Of a stretch of DNA of 64,000 nucleotides, positions 1-10,263 are shown one piece after another. Each line of letters opens with the position of its first letter. Position 1 is the first letter of the stretch. Origin of the DNA: Trichomonas vaginalis G3 (lineage: Eukaryota; Parabasalia; Trichomonadida; Trichomonadidae); contig NC_067207.1 of assembly GCF_026262505.1 (NCBI RefSeq), forward strand, positions 24,148,082-24,212,081. The letters are read 5' to 3'. The position numbers were made by a program, and so were the translations under genes. The notes under the pieces were generated by a model, which saw only the letters and a list, made by a program, of their open reading frames with translations, had not been told where the DNA came from and made no database searches.

Positions 1-14
1 TATTCTCGTTTTTT

Positions 15-1184
15 CTATTGCATTATATCTTTTATATCTATAATATCTAAATATAATGTTTGCTTTTTTGGGTCTACACGTGCGTCAACACCATAGTCAT
101 AATAATATGGTGCTGGAGCTACGTTAGACAATGTCATATCCGTCATTTCATAAACTCTTAAATATTTCTTTTGTTCGTCTCCATATAAGTTTAAGTAACA
201 GTTGTTGTCTAATGGAACTTTAACTTGTGTACCATTATTCTTTATATAGCCTACATACATTTCATTGTTATTTTTCGGAATGAGTTTATACCGTATACCA
301 TTTCTTAAGGACTGTACAAACACCCATCTAAAATATTTGTTTTCTTCATTGACAGAAAAGTCACCAACAATAGTTTCAATATTTTTTGTTCCAACTAAAC
401 TTTGGTATATTTCGTTAACATATTCCTTATCTGCTTTCTTTGCTAACTCATCGTTAACATATTCCTTATCTGCTTTCTTTGCTAACTCATCGTTAACATA
501 TTCCTTATCTGCCTTCTTTGCTAACTCATCGTTAACAAATGATATATCTGCTTTAAGGTCTAAACATTCTGAAACCCATCCTGTATCAGCTTTAGTTTTA
601 AGAATCTTCGATGTCCGTTCATGATACCATTCAACCCTTTCTATAATTTCATTATCTTTTTCATTAACATATTCCTTATCTGCTTTCTTTGCTAACTCAT
701 CGTTAACATATTCCTTATCTGCTTTCTTTGCTAACTCATCGTTAACATATTCCTTATCCGCTTTCTTTGCTAACTCATCGTTAACATATTCCTTATCTGC
801 TTTCTTTGCTAACTCATCGTTAACATATTCCTTATCTACTTTCTTCATTATGTCATTTAGGAAACCTTTTATGAATTCCTCATTTAAATTAAATCTTCCA
901 ATCTTCAAAACTTTAGGAAATGCATTTAATGCGTAATATCTTTGTTCTTCTGGTGGAATTGATGTTATATCATCCGTTATTCCTTTAATTTTTGAATTCA
1001 TAAATAAAATTTCTTTTATATTTGATATCACTGCACCACCTTTGCAAACGAATTCGAAATGGTCATTTTTCAATACTATCTCCAAATCTCCATATTTCAA
1101 CATTTGCGTTTGTTCTGCCGTCTTTGAATTATATGCATATATGGCGTATGTAATGGTCTGTGGTTGCTGTTGTTGTTTAATCAT
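15..1184 (-). CDS. Fibre-like protein with 13-residue KADKEYVNDELAK repeats
   Basis: A 389-residue protein. The middle (about residues 115-260) is made of near-perfect 13-residue repeats of the type KADKEYVNDELAK, interrupted once by a different stretch of about 60 residues. The C-terminal 120 residues form a compact non-repetitive domain that could be a tip. The repeat resembles the KADK-type units in trimeric fibres of phages and of the large fibre of copy 3 in this window, so a receptor-binding or capsid-surface fibre is likely; this is inference. The start is at TAAATG, a context shared by many Maverick genes here. No enzymatic motif is visible. Confidence 0.6.
   Translation of the reverse strand: MIKQQQQPQTITYAIYAYNSKTAEQTQMLKYGDLEIVLKNDHFEFVCKGGAVISNIKEILFMNSKIKGITDDITSIPPEEQRYYALNAFPKVLKIGRFNLNEEFIKGFLNDIMKKVDKEYVNDELAKKADKEYVNDELAKKADKEYVNDELAKKADKEYVNDELAKKADKEYVNEKDNEIIERVEWYHERTSKILKTKADTGWVSECLDLKADISFVNDELAKKADKEYVNDELAKKADKEYVNDELAKKADKEYVNEIYQSLVGTKNIETIVGDFSVNEENKYFRWVFVQSLRNGIRYKLIPKNNNEMYVGYIKNNGTQVKVPLDNNCYLNLYGDEQKKYLRVYEMTDMTLSNVAPAPYYYDYGVDARVDPKKQTLYLDIIDIKDIMQ
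415..845 (-). repeat. 39-bp coding tandem repeats in fibre gene
   Basis: Two blocks of 39-bp direct repeats (roughly 415-535 and 661-845) encode the 13-residue fibre units. Copies differ by only one or two bases, so they probably expand and contract by slippage or unequal exchange, changing fibre length. Confidence 0.85.
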
Positions 1185-1208
1185 TTATTATGATTTAAAA
1201 ATAAATAT

Positions 1209-1946
1209 TTAATCTGTTATCTCATCAGCTATTTTTTCTATTTGAAATTGCCATAATATTTCATTCATAAATTCTAAATCACAATCAAATAGGTCAGTTA
1301 TTCTAAATTTAATATTTGATAAATCTTTTGAATGAAGAATAAATGAATTCCCGGATAATTGAAACGGATATGATAAAGAAAATATGTTTAAGTTGATGGA
1401 TAAAATGTTTTGTATTGATGGGTAAGAGTTAGGGTCTAATGTTTGATGTGAAAATCTCATTGGGGTATTAACTTTATCACATTTGATTAAAATGAAATTG
1501 GACCTAGTGTCAGAATACAAAACATCCCCAACATCTTTTTCAAAATTTAATATCCCCAACAATGAACGAAGACGAGGAGTACAAAATTTAATTTTCAGCG
1601 GAAATTTAATAAGGTTATTTATTTCATCAAGTTCAAAAAGTTTATCAGGTTTTGATTTAAAATTTTCTTCATACCATACGATAAATGATTCATTTAAATA
1701 ACTTAAAATCATGTTAATATCCCATTTCGTTATCACATTATTTATATACATATCATACGTTTTTAGGTCTACGACCCCGCCGCTATGCGGCTCATGGTCA
1801 TCTTTAATAAATGATATATAATCTGAAGGGTCTAAAAGAATGGGATTAAATTTACCACTCACAGAAACGAGAGTAACATTATAAATTCCGCTAACTGTTA
1901 AATTTAATTCACAGTTATTATTCGAAATAATATTGATAATTGACAT
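1209..1946 (-). CDS. Minor virion protein, probable jelly-roll type
   Basis: A 245-residue protein with no motif I can name. The C-terminal part (a KFRITDLFDCDLEF-like stretch followed by a beta-rich end) resembles the ends of three proteins in copy 3 (28200-29081, 31250-32026, 45221-46078), where a similar FRLVDFQGEPVEL stretch occurs. The shared pattern suggests a paralogous family of penton- or spike-like capsid proteins, which is inference. It starts 21 bp from the divergent gene at 1968. Confidence 0.45.
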   Translation of the reverse strand: MSIINIISNNNCELNLTVSGIYNVTLVSVSGKFNPILLDPSDYISFIKDDHEPHSGGVVDLKTYDMYINNVITKWDINMILSYLNESFIVWYEENFKSKPDKLFELDEINNLIKFPLKIKFCTPRLRSLLGILNFEKDVGDVLYSDTRSNFILIKCDKVNTPMRFSHQTLDPNSYPSIQNILSINLNIFSLSYPFQLSGNSFILHSKDLSNIKFRITDLFDCDLEFMNEILWQFQIEKIADEITD

Positions 1947-1967
1947 TTTTTTATTACGATTAAAAAT

Positions 1968-2447
1968 ATGGTAAAGCGTTATTTTCCAGTGATAAATAAA
2001 ACTAGAATAAGATTACCTCAAGAATTCATAAATTCAACGAATAAGAAATTCATTCATGTTATAAATTTTAGTGTTTTCAGAAAATATGAGTCGATGTCAT
2101 ATTCATCATCAGGTTATATTTCACTTCATTCAAATTTAGTTCAATCAAACCCATATAATGACCATTTCATAAGATTTTCAGATGGTATTAAAAATGTAAT
2201 TGATAGATTAAAATATGAACAGATTGACAATATCGAATTTTTGGAATTTTGGTTTAAATATCCCGATGGAAAAAAGATTGAAGTTAAAGATAAAGCTGAT
2301 ACTATAACAAAAACAATTACAATGACCGATCCGGATAGTGGGGAACAAAAAGAAATAAAACAAACGATAGAAACTGGTGAAAGGTCAATTATTATCGATT
2401 ATGATTCAAAGGATTATTATTCGATAATGTTAATGCTTGAATATTAA
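1968..2447 (+). CDS. Hypothetical Maverick protein (159 aa)
   Basis: Beta-rich protein with a lysine- and threonine-rich C-terminal half and no recognisable domain. It is transcribed divergently from 1209-1946 and its end overlaps the end of the convergent gene at 2444 by 4 bp, an arrangement typical of the tightly packed virion module. A structural role is guessed from position only. Confidence 0.5.
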   Translation: MVKRYFPVINKTRIRLPQEFINSTNKKFIHVINFSVFRKYESMSYSSSGYISLHSNLVQSNPYNDHFIRFSDGIKNVIDRLKYEQIDNIEFLEFWFKYPDGKKIEVKDKADTITKTITMTDPDSGEQKEIKQTIETGERSIIIDYDSKDYYSIMLMLEY

Positions 2448-3145
2448 ATAGCCTTAACAAAGAATTTTTCAAGTGATATTTTATATTCATCAACTATTTT
2501 ATTATAAATATCATTATATGTTAAATGAAGTTCAGTTGTTGTTCCGTTCTTTGATATCTTAATTGTGCTAATATCCTTTATAGGATTTATTTTTGCAACT
2601 GTTCCGCAGCATGAAACCTCATCATCTATGAAAAATTGAATCTTCACGTCTGAATCTTGAACATCACAAAGAATGGCGATAATGTGAATTAATGATTCAT
2701 AAGGTAAAATAATTAAACCGGATTGGTCAATTAAATTTATTATTGAATCATAATTATCAGTTATGATATCACGGTAAATTTTCATTAATTCAGAATTAAT
2801 GTCTATTTTATATGGCGCATTGCGACTGTAATCGTAGATTCCTGGGTTCTCGATGTTTGATGAAAGAGGTGGGGGGTATGTTGGATAAGTGGGAATTTCA
2901 ACAGGTTCTTTACCAGGTTCAGATAAAATGATTGGGTCTCCATTCTCACGGTTTTCTTCATTCTCCTCATTCTTCGGTAAGTCACGAGTTAATAAATTTG
3001 GTTGAGTTGCTGACCTTGTTAATTCAGGACTAACATTAACTTTAACATTTTGAATAATTCGTGATTTATCATCATTTACGTTATAACCAACCGTAATCTC
3101 TGCTTTTGCGTTAGTGTTCTTTTGACTAGTGAAACGTCTTCTCAT
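2444..3145 (-). CDS. Conserved Maverick protein with CCG motif
   Basis: A 233-residue protein with a proline- and glutamate-rich, probably disordered N-terminal half and a conserved C-terminal domain of about 110 residues. That domain contains a GLIILPYESLIHII helix, a VSCCGTVAKI motif and a tyrosine-rich end. The protein at 30409-31023 in the unrelated copy 3 has the same order (NQIILTKEDLENVI, IECCGQ, then Y-rich end), so this is a core gene kept between Maverick families. Function is unknown. It starts at TAAATG behind a TTTTTATTCGAATA leader. Confidence 0.6.
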   Translation of the reverse strand: MRRRFTSQKNTNAKAEITVGYNVNDDKSRIIQNVKVNVSPELTRSATQPNLLTRDLPKNEENEENRENGDPIILSEPGKEPVEIPTYPTYPPPLSSNIENPGIYDYSRNAPYKIDINSELMKIYRDIITDNYDSIINLIDQSGLIILPYESLIHIIAILCDVQDSDVKIQFFIDDEVSCCGTVAKINPIKDISTIKISKNGTTTELHLTYNDIYNKIVDEYKISLEKFFVKAI

Positions 3146-3177
3146 TTATATTCGAATAAAAAAATATATTTAAACTT

Positions 3178-4077
3178 TTATTTTGCTGGAACTTTTGAAT
3201 CTATTATTTCCTGTATTTGTTCATGAAGTTGATTTTTAGCATTTTCATCGAAATTAATAGACCGAATATATTCATTAATTGCATTCTTATAATCATCTGA
3301 TTTCTCAAATTTTCTTTTATCTGATTCCTTAACTAAATCATAAGTTAAACCTCGTTGCTGATATAATGGTTTCTTAATTAAATCTTTGAATGCTTGAGAT
3401 AAAGCACCTGATGCAATTCTTGCTACTATAATTGGTTGGAATTGCTGTTTAAGTTCATCTTTAACATTTGCGAAAACTGGATCGAATAAAGCAACTTTAA
3501 AGAATTTCTTAGCTGGAATTTCAGGTCTTAAATTTGCATATTGACCATCAAACTGGTTAGAATATCGTGGTAATCCATCCGGTCCCTCTTCAATAGCATT
3601 TAATTCTTCATTGAAGTAAGAATATGGATTATGACGGTATGAATTAATTGGACCATTTTCACCTTCTCCAATGTATTGTTTAACAGCTTTTCCATTTTCA
3701 TCAAATTGCATAGGATAATGTTCATTATATGCTTTACGTTTAGGATAATCCGTCATTGTTAATTTATACCCATTTATGACTTTAATATTTCCTTGACCAT
3801 CAGTAACGAAAACTTCATTTATTCCATCAGGTTTTCCATTTGGACCCGTAATGTCTGCTTCGTGTGCTTCCCAATTTGGTCCGTGACGTTTGGCATATGC
3901 TTGAGCTTCTGGTAATGTTAAAACGTTTCTCATTTGTTTAACATCCTTTTGAAGACCGGCAACAATGTGGACTAATTCTTTCATTCCGTCTGGAACTTTC
4001 ATAGTTCTATTATATGCACCCTTTTTGTTTGTTCCTTGTTTTAATGGAACCTGTAGAAGATTTGCAATTTCTGTCAT
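3178..4077 (-). CDS. Hypothetical virion-module protein (299 aa)
   Basis: Largely polar protein. The N-terminal 55 residues carry an [18 protein letters not shown] helix, the middle is rich in glycine, asparagine and tyrosine, and the C-terminal 110 residues (from about [13 protein letters not shown]) are predicted helical. It lies between the ATPase and the CCG-motif gene in both copies 1 and 2, so it belongs to the assembly or structural block. I do not recognise a family. Confidence 0.55.
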   Translation of the reverse strand: MTEIANLLQVPLKQGTNKKGAYNRTMKVPDGMKELVHIVAGLQKDVKQMRNVLTLPEAQAYAKRHGPNWEAHEADITGPNGKPDGINEVFVTDGQGNIKVINGYKLTMTDYPKRKAYNEHYPMQFDENGKAVKQYIGEGENGPINSYRHNPYSYFNEELNAIEEGPDGLPRYSNQFDGQYANLRPEIPAKKFFKVALFDPVFANVKDELKQQFQPIIVARIASGALSQAFKDLIKKPLYQQRGLTYDLVKESDKRKFEKSDDYKNAINEYIRSINFDENAKNQLHEQIQEIIDSKVPAK

Positions 4078-4117
4078 GTTTAATTATAAATAAAAAATAA
4101 AAATTAATTATAAAAAG

Positions 4118-4944
4118 TTATTCGAATTTAATGGAACCTTTATTTAAATCAACTATTATTTTTCCATGTTCTCCTAATTGTTGATATTGTGTGTAAAGTT
4201 CATTAATGCTCATTGGTAAATTCACTTGATAAAGCATAACGTTCAACTGTTGACGACTAAAACCACTGAAAATGAAAAGGGTGGACAGGTTTGATTTAAT
4301 GTTTGTGCTTAATGCTTTAAAGTATTGAACAGCCATGAAGAATGAACACTGAATGTGTCGACATTGAGTTAATAATTGATTAAAATATGATTTCTCATTA
4401 GTTATTAGTTTTGATTTCACCGCATCATCTAGAAAAATGAGTGAATGCAAAAATTCTCTATCAAAATTTGAAATAGAAAGTGTTTCAAATAATTCATCCC
4501 GTTGTTTATCAATAATTTTATCCTCTAATCCTTGCTTCTTGATTGTATTATATAATTCTTTATACATTACAAAGTTTTTTAAATAATCTTCTGCTTCTTC
4601 TTGTGATAAATAAATAATTGGAATTTTGATTAAATGCTTTAAAGATTCAAATGTATCATCTGAAGGTGAACCTGAACGGTTGATATAAATTAACACATGT
4701 GAATAGGGGAAGTGTTAGCAATAATGATAATTTGTTTTAATATCGTTAATGTTTTACCTTTATTTTGTTTACCAATTGCTGCAGTGATTGAATTTAAGTA
4801 ACATTCAGAATATGGAATTTTCATTAATTTTTCCTTAGATAGAGCATTTCTATTATCACTCAATGCTTCATTAATCATATCATCTACGTATGTATTATAT
4901 ACTCCTGCTAATTCTTCATAAGGGGTGGATGAATTTAAATCCAT
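4118..4944 (-). pseudogene. A32/FtsK-like DNA-packaging ATPase (broken copy)
   Basis: The product matches the ATPase of copy 2 (24372-25187). Visible family features are a Walker A loop of the GKQNKGKT type preceded by a hydrophobic strand, a Walker B-like LIFLDDA segment, and a C-terminal SGFSRQQL motif that has a counterpart (GFSRYDIEL) in the copy 3 ATPase. This class of P-loop ATPase pumps DNA into preformed capsids in Polintons, poxviruses and related viruses. The gene sits beside the capsid gene as in other Mavericks. It looks broken. Confidence 0.75.
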
Positions 4945-4964
4945 TTAATCAAAAATAAATTTAT

Positions 4965-6603
4965 AATTTTAACATTTCTATTCATCAATATTTCATCATA
5001 TGAACTTCTATACTGTGGTGGTGTACCTGTTGGATGATATTTCAAACCTTCATCCGGTGTCCATGTCCAATATGTAGTCCTAGTAAACCAAACCTGAGGA
5101 GGATTTGTCACTTTGAACAGTAAGTGTCATTTTCACCCTGAATGATTGGATAAGCTTTCACTTGTACTGTAACTTGTGAGTTGAAAGTTTCTAATCCATC
5201 AAAGAATATACCCGCTCCATCACGTTGAACTGGAATAGTGCATAAGAATGAAGTTTGGTCTTTCCATGTTCTAGCTAATGGCCATCATCATCATTCAGTG
5301 GTCTAGTTAATGAGTCCTCGTATTCTTCTGTGCATTCATTCACTCCATCTAAATCAGAAGCTTGAAGCATACGTGTAAAGAATATGTCACCCACTGTGGT
5401 CATCGCTTGATCGGGGAAGTTTCTGGAATCTATAGTGACCTGAAGACCTCGAAGCATTGGATTTTCTAAAACCGTTCTTTGCATTGCATTCTTCGGAAAT
5501 GTTAACACAACATCTGTAACATTATGAAGAGCGTATGAGAAATCTGAGCTAATACCTTCAGGAGTGATGCAACCTCCATTTAGTGAACGAACGTCAATAT
5601 GTTGAGCTGGAATCATGAATGGATCTTCCTTACTAAATAAACGTGGTATTGCTTTAACTGATTCTTCAATTAAACCATATCCTGGTGTAATGCATTTATC
5701 CTCTAAAACTTCCATCTTTGTGCATGAAATAATAACGTCATCAACTGTTGCGTCAGCAGATGTAGCGGCTAAGCCTGTAATTAATTTGGCAGGAAGTCCG
5801 ATTTGTTGGAATTTGCGATCATATTTATAAACATGATTCATAATCTTTTCATAATTTTCATCAGTTATCTTTTCATAAACGTAATTTTGTAAATCAGCAA
5901 CTCTTAACGGGTCAACCTGACAAAATACTAAAGTATCCCTGAAAACATAATATTTAAGAATGATATCACCAAATGATTTAGGATAATCATCGAACGCCTG
6001 AAATGCTAACAAATCATTTACCGGAATAATCATATCAAAAGTGATATCAACTTCTTCATTTGCTCTCTTGAAAACTTCTGAAGGGTCAATATATTTACCA
6101 CATACTGAGTTATCATATTTTTGAACATTATTATATAACGAATGAACAAACTTTTTAACTTTCCTTTCTGATTTCGGTTTATATGTTGCAAATGCGAAAG
6201 ATTCACGGGCGCAATCCATCTGAAGATAACCAGCATCACCTCTTTCGGTTTCTACTTCTAATTGTTTAAAGCTTTGATTTGATGATTTGTAACCAACGAA
6301 TAAACGCATGCATTTAAAAGCGGCATCACATGTGAAAGCTTTATTTGAAACTAGAGTTGCTTTAACTTTGCGTTTAATATATGTGTCACCTAATTGGTTC
6401 ACATCATGAGCTGGATTTGTAATTCTTAAATGAGTTTGTTTATCATCAAAATATGGAGTATCAGAGTCATAGCATGAACTTTCAAGTTCTCTATAATATC
6501 TTCTACCGTCATTCTTTGCAAATATTTCATTTATCTTTTCGAATGAATGAAACACATTTCCATTAATTGGTTTGGTGTTTGGCACCAAATAGTTAGTCGT
6601 CAT
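4965..6603 (-). pseudogene. Major capsid protein (broken copy)
   Basis: Corresponds along its length to the 546-residue protein of copy 2 (22707-24347). The size, beta-rich composition, position next to the packaging ATPase and start at TAAATG fit the double jelly-roll major capsid protein of Polintons. Assignment rests on size and gene order more than on a clear motif match, because the copy 3 capsid protein (46862-48436) is very different in sequence. It looks broken. Confidence 0.6.
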
Positions 6604-6673
6604 TTATTAATAAATAAAAAAATCAAAATTAAAAGATGGAAATGAATTTTTAATTTTAATGAAATAATCAGAA

Positions 6674-6889
6674 ATGGCGGCAGGATTCTTTAAAAAATTA
6701 TGGGATAAAGTAAAAAGAGGAGCGAGTAAAGTTTGGGAAACATTGAAGAAGGGAGCAAATTGGATATTTAAGAATAAAGAAGCAATTAGTGACGTTGCTG
6801 AATCAATAACACCAAAAGCTGCCCCAATAAGAGAAATTTTAAATAAAGGAGAAAAAGTTTATCAAAGACTACAACCGATACTAAGATAA
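6674..6889 (+). CDS. Small amphipathic protein A (MAAGFFKKLW leader)
   Basis: A 71-residue basic protein. The first 30 residues (MAAGFFKKLWDKVKRGASK...) form an amphipathic cationic helix of the kind found in membrane-active peptides; the rest is a second helix rich in lysine and isoleucine. It converges on protein B (6914-7150), which begins with the same ten residues, and the pair is conserved in copy 2. A membrane-lytic or core-packaging virion protein is a reasonable guess, not established. Confidence 0.65.
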   Translation: MAAGFFKKLWDKVKRGASKVWETLKKGANWIFKNKEAISDVAESITPKAAPIREILNKGEKVYQRLQPILR

Positions 6890-6913
6890 AAATAATATTT
6901 ATTTATTTTTCCA

Positions 6914-7150
6914 CTATCTACCTCCTATTTTATTAAGTATTCCTTCAGCAATTCCACCAACTGCGTTACCTGCTTGTGCTCCCATCGCCGGATTACCTGC
7001 TTTAGCACCTAATACTCCACCTATGATAGTTCCTGCCGTTTTCGCTACTGGTGCCAAAAAGTTTGCAATGGGTTTAATAATCTTTTGATGAACCCAACCC
7101 GCAGCTTTCTTAATTCCTTCCCATAATTTTTTAAAGAATCCTGCAGCCAT
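6914..7150 (-). CDS. Small amphipathic glycine-rich protein B (MAAGFFKKLW leader)
   Basis: A 78-residue protein whose first ten residues equal those of the convergent protein A. It continues as an amphipathic helix (KKAAGWVHQKIIKPIANFLAPVA) and then a glycine/alanine-rich segment (GTIIGGVLGAKAGNPAMGAQAGNA), like holin- or glycine-zipper-type membrane peptides. It is kept in copy 2 with few changes. Membrane insertion during entry or exit is inferred from composition only. Confidence 0.65.
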   Translation of the reverse strand: MAAGFFKKLWEGIKKAAGWVHQKIIKPIANFLAPVAKTAGTIIGGVLGAKAGNPAMGAQAGNAVGGIAEGILNKIGGR

Positions 7151-7217
7151 CTCTGATTTAATATTAATTAAAAAATATATTTCATCACTTATATTCTAAT
7201 TTTTTATTTAATGATAA

Positions 7218-7625
7218 ATGAAACCGATTTTAAAAATAAATGAAACAGAGGAGGAGGAAATAAATGAAAGTGAAAATGTTCAACAAAAAATAAACGTTGT
7301 TAAACCAATTACTGAAATAAAAATTTTTTCATCTGTTGATGAATTTAATGACTATTATGCTAATAATAAAAAATTATTTGAAGAATTGACAACATGTAAA
7401 TTGAATAAAATGTTTAAAGTTGAGGACAGAGTCCAAGACCCGGAGGGTCATGGATTCAAAATTTCAAAAATAAAAGGTGTTGTTAGTTTAAAATCTATTC
7501 CCCAATCAAGAATCACCTCATTAATGAAAATTGATGATTTAACAAAAAGAATAGAAATTATTGAAGAGCGAATAAATCAAATTATTGATTTCATAAATCA
7601 TGACTCGTTGAGCCTGGGTCCTTAA
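7218..7625 (+). CDS. Hypothetical acidic Maverick protein (135 aa)
   Basis: Starts at TAAATG; has an acidic N-terminus (ETEEEEINESE), a central VFDEFNDYY-like helix region and a C-terminal helix (LTKRIEIIEERINQIIDFI) suited to a short coiled coil. The copy 2 counterpart at 21699-22094 has an almost identical body and differs in the last few residues. No family recognised. Confidence 0.6.
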   Translation: MKPILKINETEEEEINESENVQQKINVVKPITEIKIFSSVDEFNDYYANNKKLFEELTTCKLNKMFKVEDRVQDPEGHGFKISKIKGVVSLKSIPQSRITSLMKIDDLTKRIEIIEERINQIIDFINHDSLSLGP

Positions 7626-7660
7626 AGCTCAAGGCACAAAGTGCCCAGGACTTAAAGTCC
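7613..7660. other. Cluster of small palindromic stem-loops
   Basis: GGCACAAAGTGCC and GGACTTAAAGTCC are perfect short stem-loops lying side by side between the convergent ends of 7218-7625 and 7652-8137, with an outer CCTGGG...CCCAGG pairing. The position suggests a transcript-end or processing signal for both genes. Confidence 0.5.
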
Positions 7661-8137
7661 ATCACTGAGTTCAAGGTTATATTCATCAAATATTTCATTA
7701 TTAAATGCAACTTCTGCTAGTTTATTTATTTTTTCAATACGATCATTTGAAAGTCTATCGTTTAATTTTTTCTGAAGTTTTTCATTTTCTAGTTCTGAAA
7801 CTTTATTTGGATGATATTTAAACCCGTTAAATTCTTTTTCCTCAGTTTTGATCATTAATTTACAAAGAACTTTTGTGGTTGGAATTCGTTTAAACCATTT
7901 ATCATTAATATTTGTTATAAATTCAATATCTGGAATTAATTCCCAAATTTTTGCATTTTCAATTAATTTATTATCAAATGCAAAAGCAATAGGTTTAATA
8001 TTAAACTTACCTTTATAATATATACTTTCTACATAATCATCGAAATAAACATCTACTTGTTTAACATTTTCAAGAATTGGTGAAAGAGCATCCATTAATT
8101 GATTGACGGTTACGAATCTTGATCCACTCATTTTCAT
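7652..8137 (-). CDS. Hypothetical Maverick protein (161 aa), related to 40760-41233
   Basis: Shows a patchy match in order to the 157-residue protein in copy 3: an N-terminal helix, an IKPIAFAFDNK / VRPLAIVIDRK segment, then a short strand pattern and a FKYHPNKV / VKYYPSSL segment. This suggests a gene shared by both Maverick families. Copy 2 has no counterpart. Function unknown. Confidence 0.55.
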   Translation of the reverse strand: MKMSGSRFVTVNQLMDALSPILENVKQVDVYFDDYVESIYYKGKFNIKPIAFAFDNKLIENAKIWELIPDIEFITNINDKWFKRIPTTKVLCKLMIKTEEKEFNGFKYHPNKVSELENEKLQKKLNDRLSNDRIEKINKLAEVAFNNEIFDEYNLELSDGL

Positions 8138-8200
8138 ACGAATTAAAAAAATAAATTATTCATAAATGTAAGACATGAATTTTTAAAGTTTATTTTTCAT

Positions 8201-8788
8201 TCATGAATGATAATTATATCTAATTTCTTTTACTCTCTCGTATATACTAGATTTAAAGAATTCAGAACTTTTACCATAATCTCCTAAATGTTTTCTAATC
8301 CCTAACGTGTGCCAGTTATTATATGAAACTGTATAAACTTTATCTTTATCTTTGCATCTTTCATCACTTCCAATATATTTATATCTCAGTTTTGATTTTG
8401 CATTTTCATAATCATTAACGTTTAATAATTCACAGTCTTCCTTTTTAAATTGATGTTTAAGATATTCAGGATTTAATACTCTACGTTTATATGCTCCTAA
8501 CTTAGTTCTAAAGGTTTTTCTACAAAATTTAGGAATTCCATCCTCTTTAATGTCATCAATGATTTCCATTTCATTATTTTCAATTTCTTCTTCTCGTTTA
8601 TGAGGTCTTTGATTATGACTCCATTGATTCCATGAAATTAAATATTCTTTATCATTATATTTATACCTCATTAGCTTATTTTGGCTTTCATATTCATTTA
8701 ATAATTCACAATCTTCATTTTTAAATTGAAGTTTAACCCATTCAGGATTTAAACAATGTTTAATTAATCGCGGAATATCTGACATCAT
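8201..8788 (-). CDS. Terminal-gene protein with a duplicated domain
   Basis: A 195-residue protein built of two copies of about 65 residues. Each has LNPEWVKLQFKNEDCELLN or LNPEYLKHQFKKEDCELLN, then a YKYN or YKYIG strand and a final SWNQW or SYNNW motif. The pattern recalls small DNA-binding repeats found with phage and viral endonucleases, but no metal-binding cysteine set is present. It is the gene nearest the terminus in both copies 1 and 2, so a role at the element end or early expression is possible. Not recognised beyond that. Confidence 0.6.
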   Translation of the reverse strand: MMSDIPRLIKHCLNPEWVKLQFKNEDCELLNEYESQNKLMRYKYNDKEYLISWNQWSHNQRPHKREEEIENNEMEIIDDIKEDGIPKFCRKTFRTKLGAYKRRVLNPEYLKHQFKKEDCELLNVNDYENAKSKLRYKYIGSDERCKDKDKVYTVSYNNWHTLGIRKHLGDYGKSSEFFKSSIYERVKEIRYNYHS

Positions 8789-8881
8789 CTATATATATAG
8801 CTTCTTTTATAAAAGATAAAAAAATAAATTATTTTAAAATTAATGTTAATTTTTTAATGATTTATAAATAAATTTATTTTA

Positions 8882-8942
8882 ATGCATCGTCTATATATAG
8901 ATGTAACAAAAAAAGTCACACAACCCGCACTCATATACTACT
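8882..8942 (-). repeat. Terminal sequence of Maverick copy 1
   Basis: The reverse complement reads AGTAGTATATGAGTGCGGGT and matches the outer end of copy 2 starting at 20663, including a TATATATAGA run further in. The match stops at the outer AG, which defines the element end. Confidence 0.8.
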
Positions 8943-10263
8943 CTCCTTCCAATTTTGAAAATATCTGATATCTATTTTGATTTTGCAGTCATCATGATTT
9001 TTTATATGAATCTATGTCATTTTGAGTTAAAGGACCCCTATTTGGAAGCAATAAAATTTCCAAAAAAAATCCAAAAATTTAAAAATGAACAATAAAAATA
9101 CGATTTTTGCATTAAATTTTAAATATTCCAAAATTTTTGGAAAATAAATCATTATGTTTTTATGGAAATCTATAGATTTTGTTTTAAAATTTTGCAATAA
9201 ATTATATTTTTCAGCATGATATTTTTCAAATTGAACAATCTTTGCTGTAAACTCATTTATTCATACAAAAAAGACTTTATTAAGCATATTACCATAATAG
9301 AATTCATCTTTCGCACAATATTAATGGAGTATCAGAATATTGAAGAACGATTTCTTCTATTTTATATGTTTTTTCACAAAATATTTAACGTAATCTTTCT
9401 ATAAAACAACAGTTACATATAGTCATTGCTAAATTGACTGGTGGTTGCAGAAATATTTAGATATAAATATCAAAAAATATAAAATTCATTGTGAAATCAG
9501 TAATTTTTTAAATGTGTACGAGACTTATTCAGTGAAAACCTATAATCCTTATAAACTTATACAAGAAACAGGATAAAAAAATTTTTTTTGCTATCAAGTA
9601 ATAGTAATTATGCTAAAGTTGCAACTAAAACACTCTCAGCCATTTGATCATGCTATTTTTCGGAATTTAGCAATAAATAATTTTAATTAAATCGAAGAAA
9701 TGAGTTTGTATTGATTGAAAATCGAATATATGTAAAGAGAGAACTCACCTCAGAGTGCAATTTGATCGCTACTATCTCAGCTAAGTTAAATTGTTTCGTA
9801 TTGTTTACATTGATTTTGATAAATCGAATAACTTCGTTGAAGAATTAATGACACCTCGGAGGTGCATTATAATGCTGAGTTTTGGGCTGAAAGATAGAGG
9901 TTAATATTTCAATACAAACTCGTTTTATTTGTCACTTTTCTGTAATTGTATGGCTATTTATTCTTTGAGGAAATATATGGTCATTATATCAGGCTTAAAA
10001 TTTATTGACTTTTCACATTAAATTCAATGGTGCGATGATTATGGGTCTAATTTCTCAAAATCAGCTTGCCAACTGGATGAGGAATGTATGAGACAGCGTT
10101 TAATCGGAATATCATTGAAATTAAAATAATTTTGAAAGATTTAGAATAAATGTAGAATTTAGTCGAACAAGTAAACAAATTATTATATCAGCTTGCAGAA
10201 TAAACCAAAATATCGTACCTCTAAAAGATTCCTTTGAAAAAATAAAAAAAAAATTCAGCAAAA
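8943..10263. other. Host intergenic DNA, no gene seen
   Basis: About 1.3 kb of AT-rich DNA between the end of Maverick copy 1 and the exportin-like gene. The longest open frames are around 60-80 codons, low-complexity and without a family match. The last 40 bases before 10264 are A-rich (AAATTCAGCAAAAATGG), giving a very short leader. Confidence 0.6.

Larger units (their letters stand above)
1..8942 (-). mobile_element. Maverick/Polinton copy 1 (partial, continues past the left edge)
   Basis: Most genes here run on the minus strand and form a virion module: fibre, jelly-roll-like proteins, A32-like packaging ATPase, capsid protein and small amphipathic proteins. The right terminus is set at 8942 because the sequence is the inverted match of the start of copy 2 at 20663, and identity ends at an AG/CT terminal dinucleotide, as usual for Mavericks. 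Integrase and PolB are not seen and would lie left of the window. It looks broken in about two or three places within the visible part. Near-identity to copy 2 suggests recent spread of the family. Boundaries and family are well supported; age is inferred. Confidence 0.88.

Noticed and set aside
265-624. Plus-strand open frame of 119 codons opposite the fibre gene
   Set aside because: Shadow of the repetitive fibre gene; its repeats are the reverse of the coding repeats.
415-845. CRISPR-like array of 39-bp repeats
   Set aside because: No spacers of constant length; the repeats are in frame and encode the fibre.
9216-9404. 62-codon open frame in the intergenic region
   Set aside because: Low-complexity Phe/Ile/Leu-rich AT artefact, no start context or conservation.
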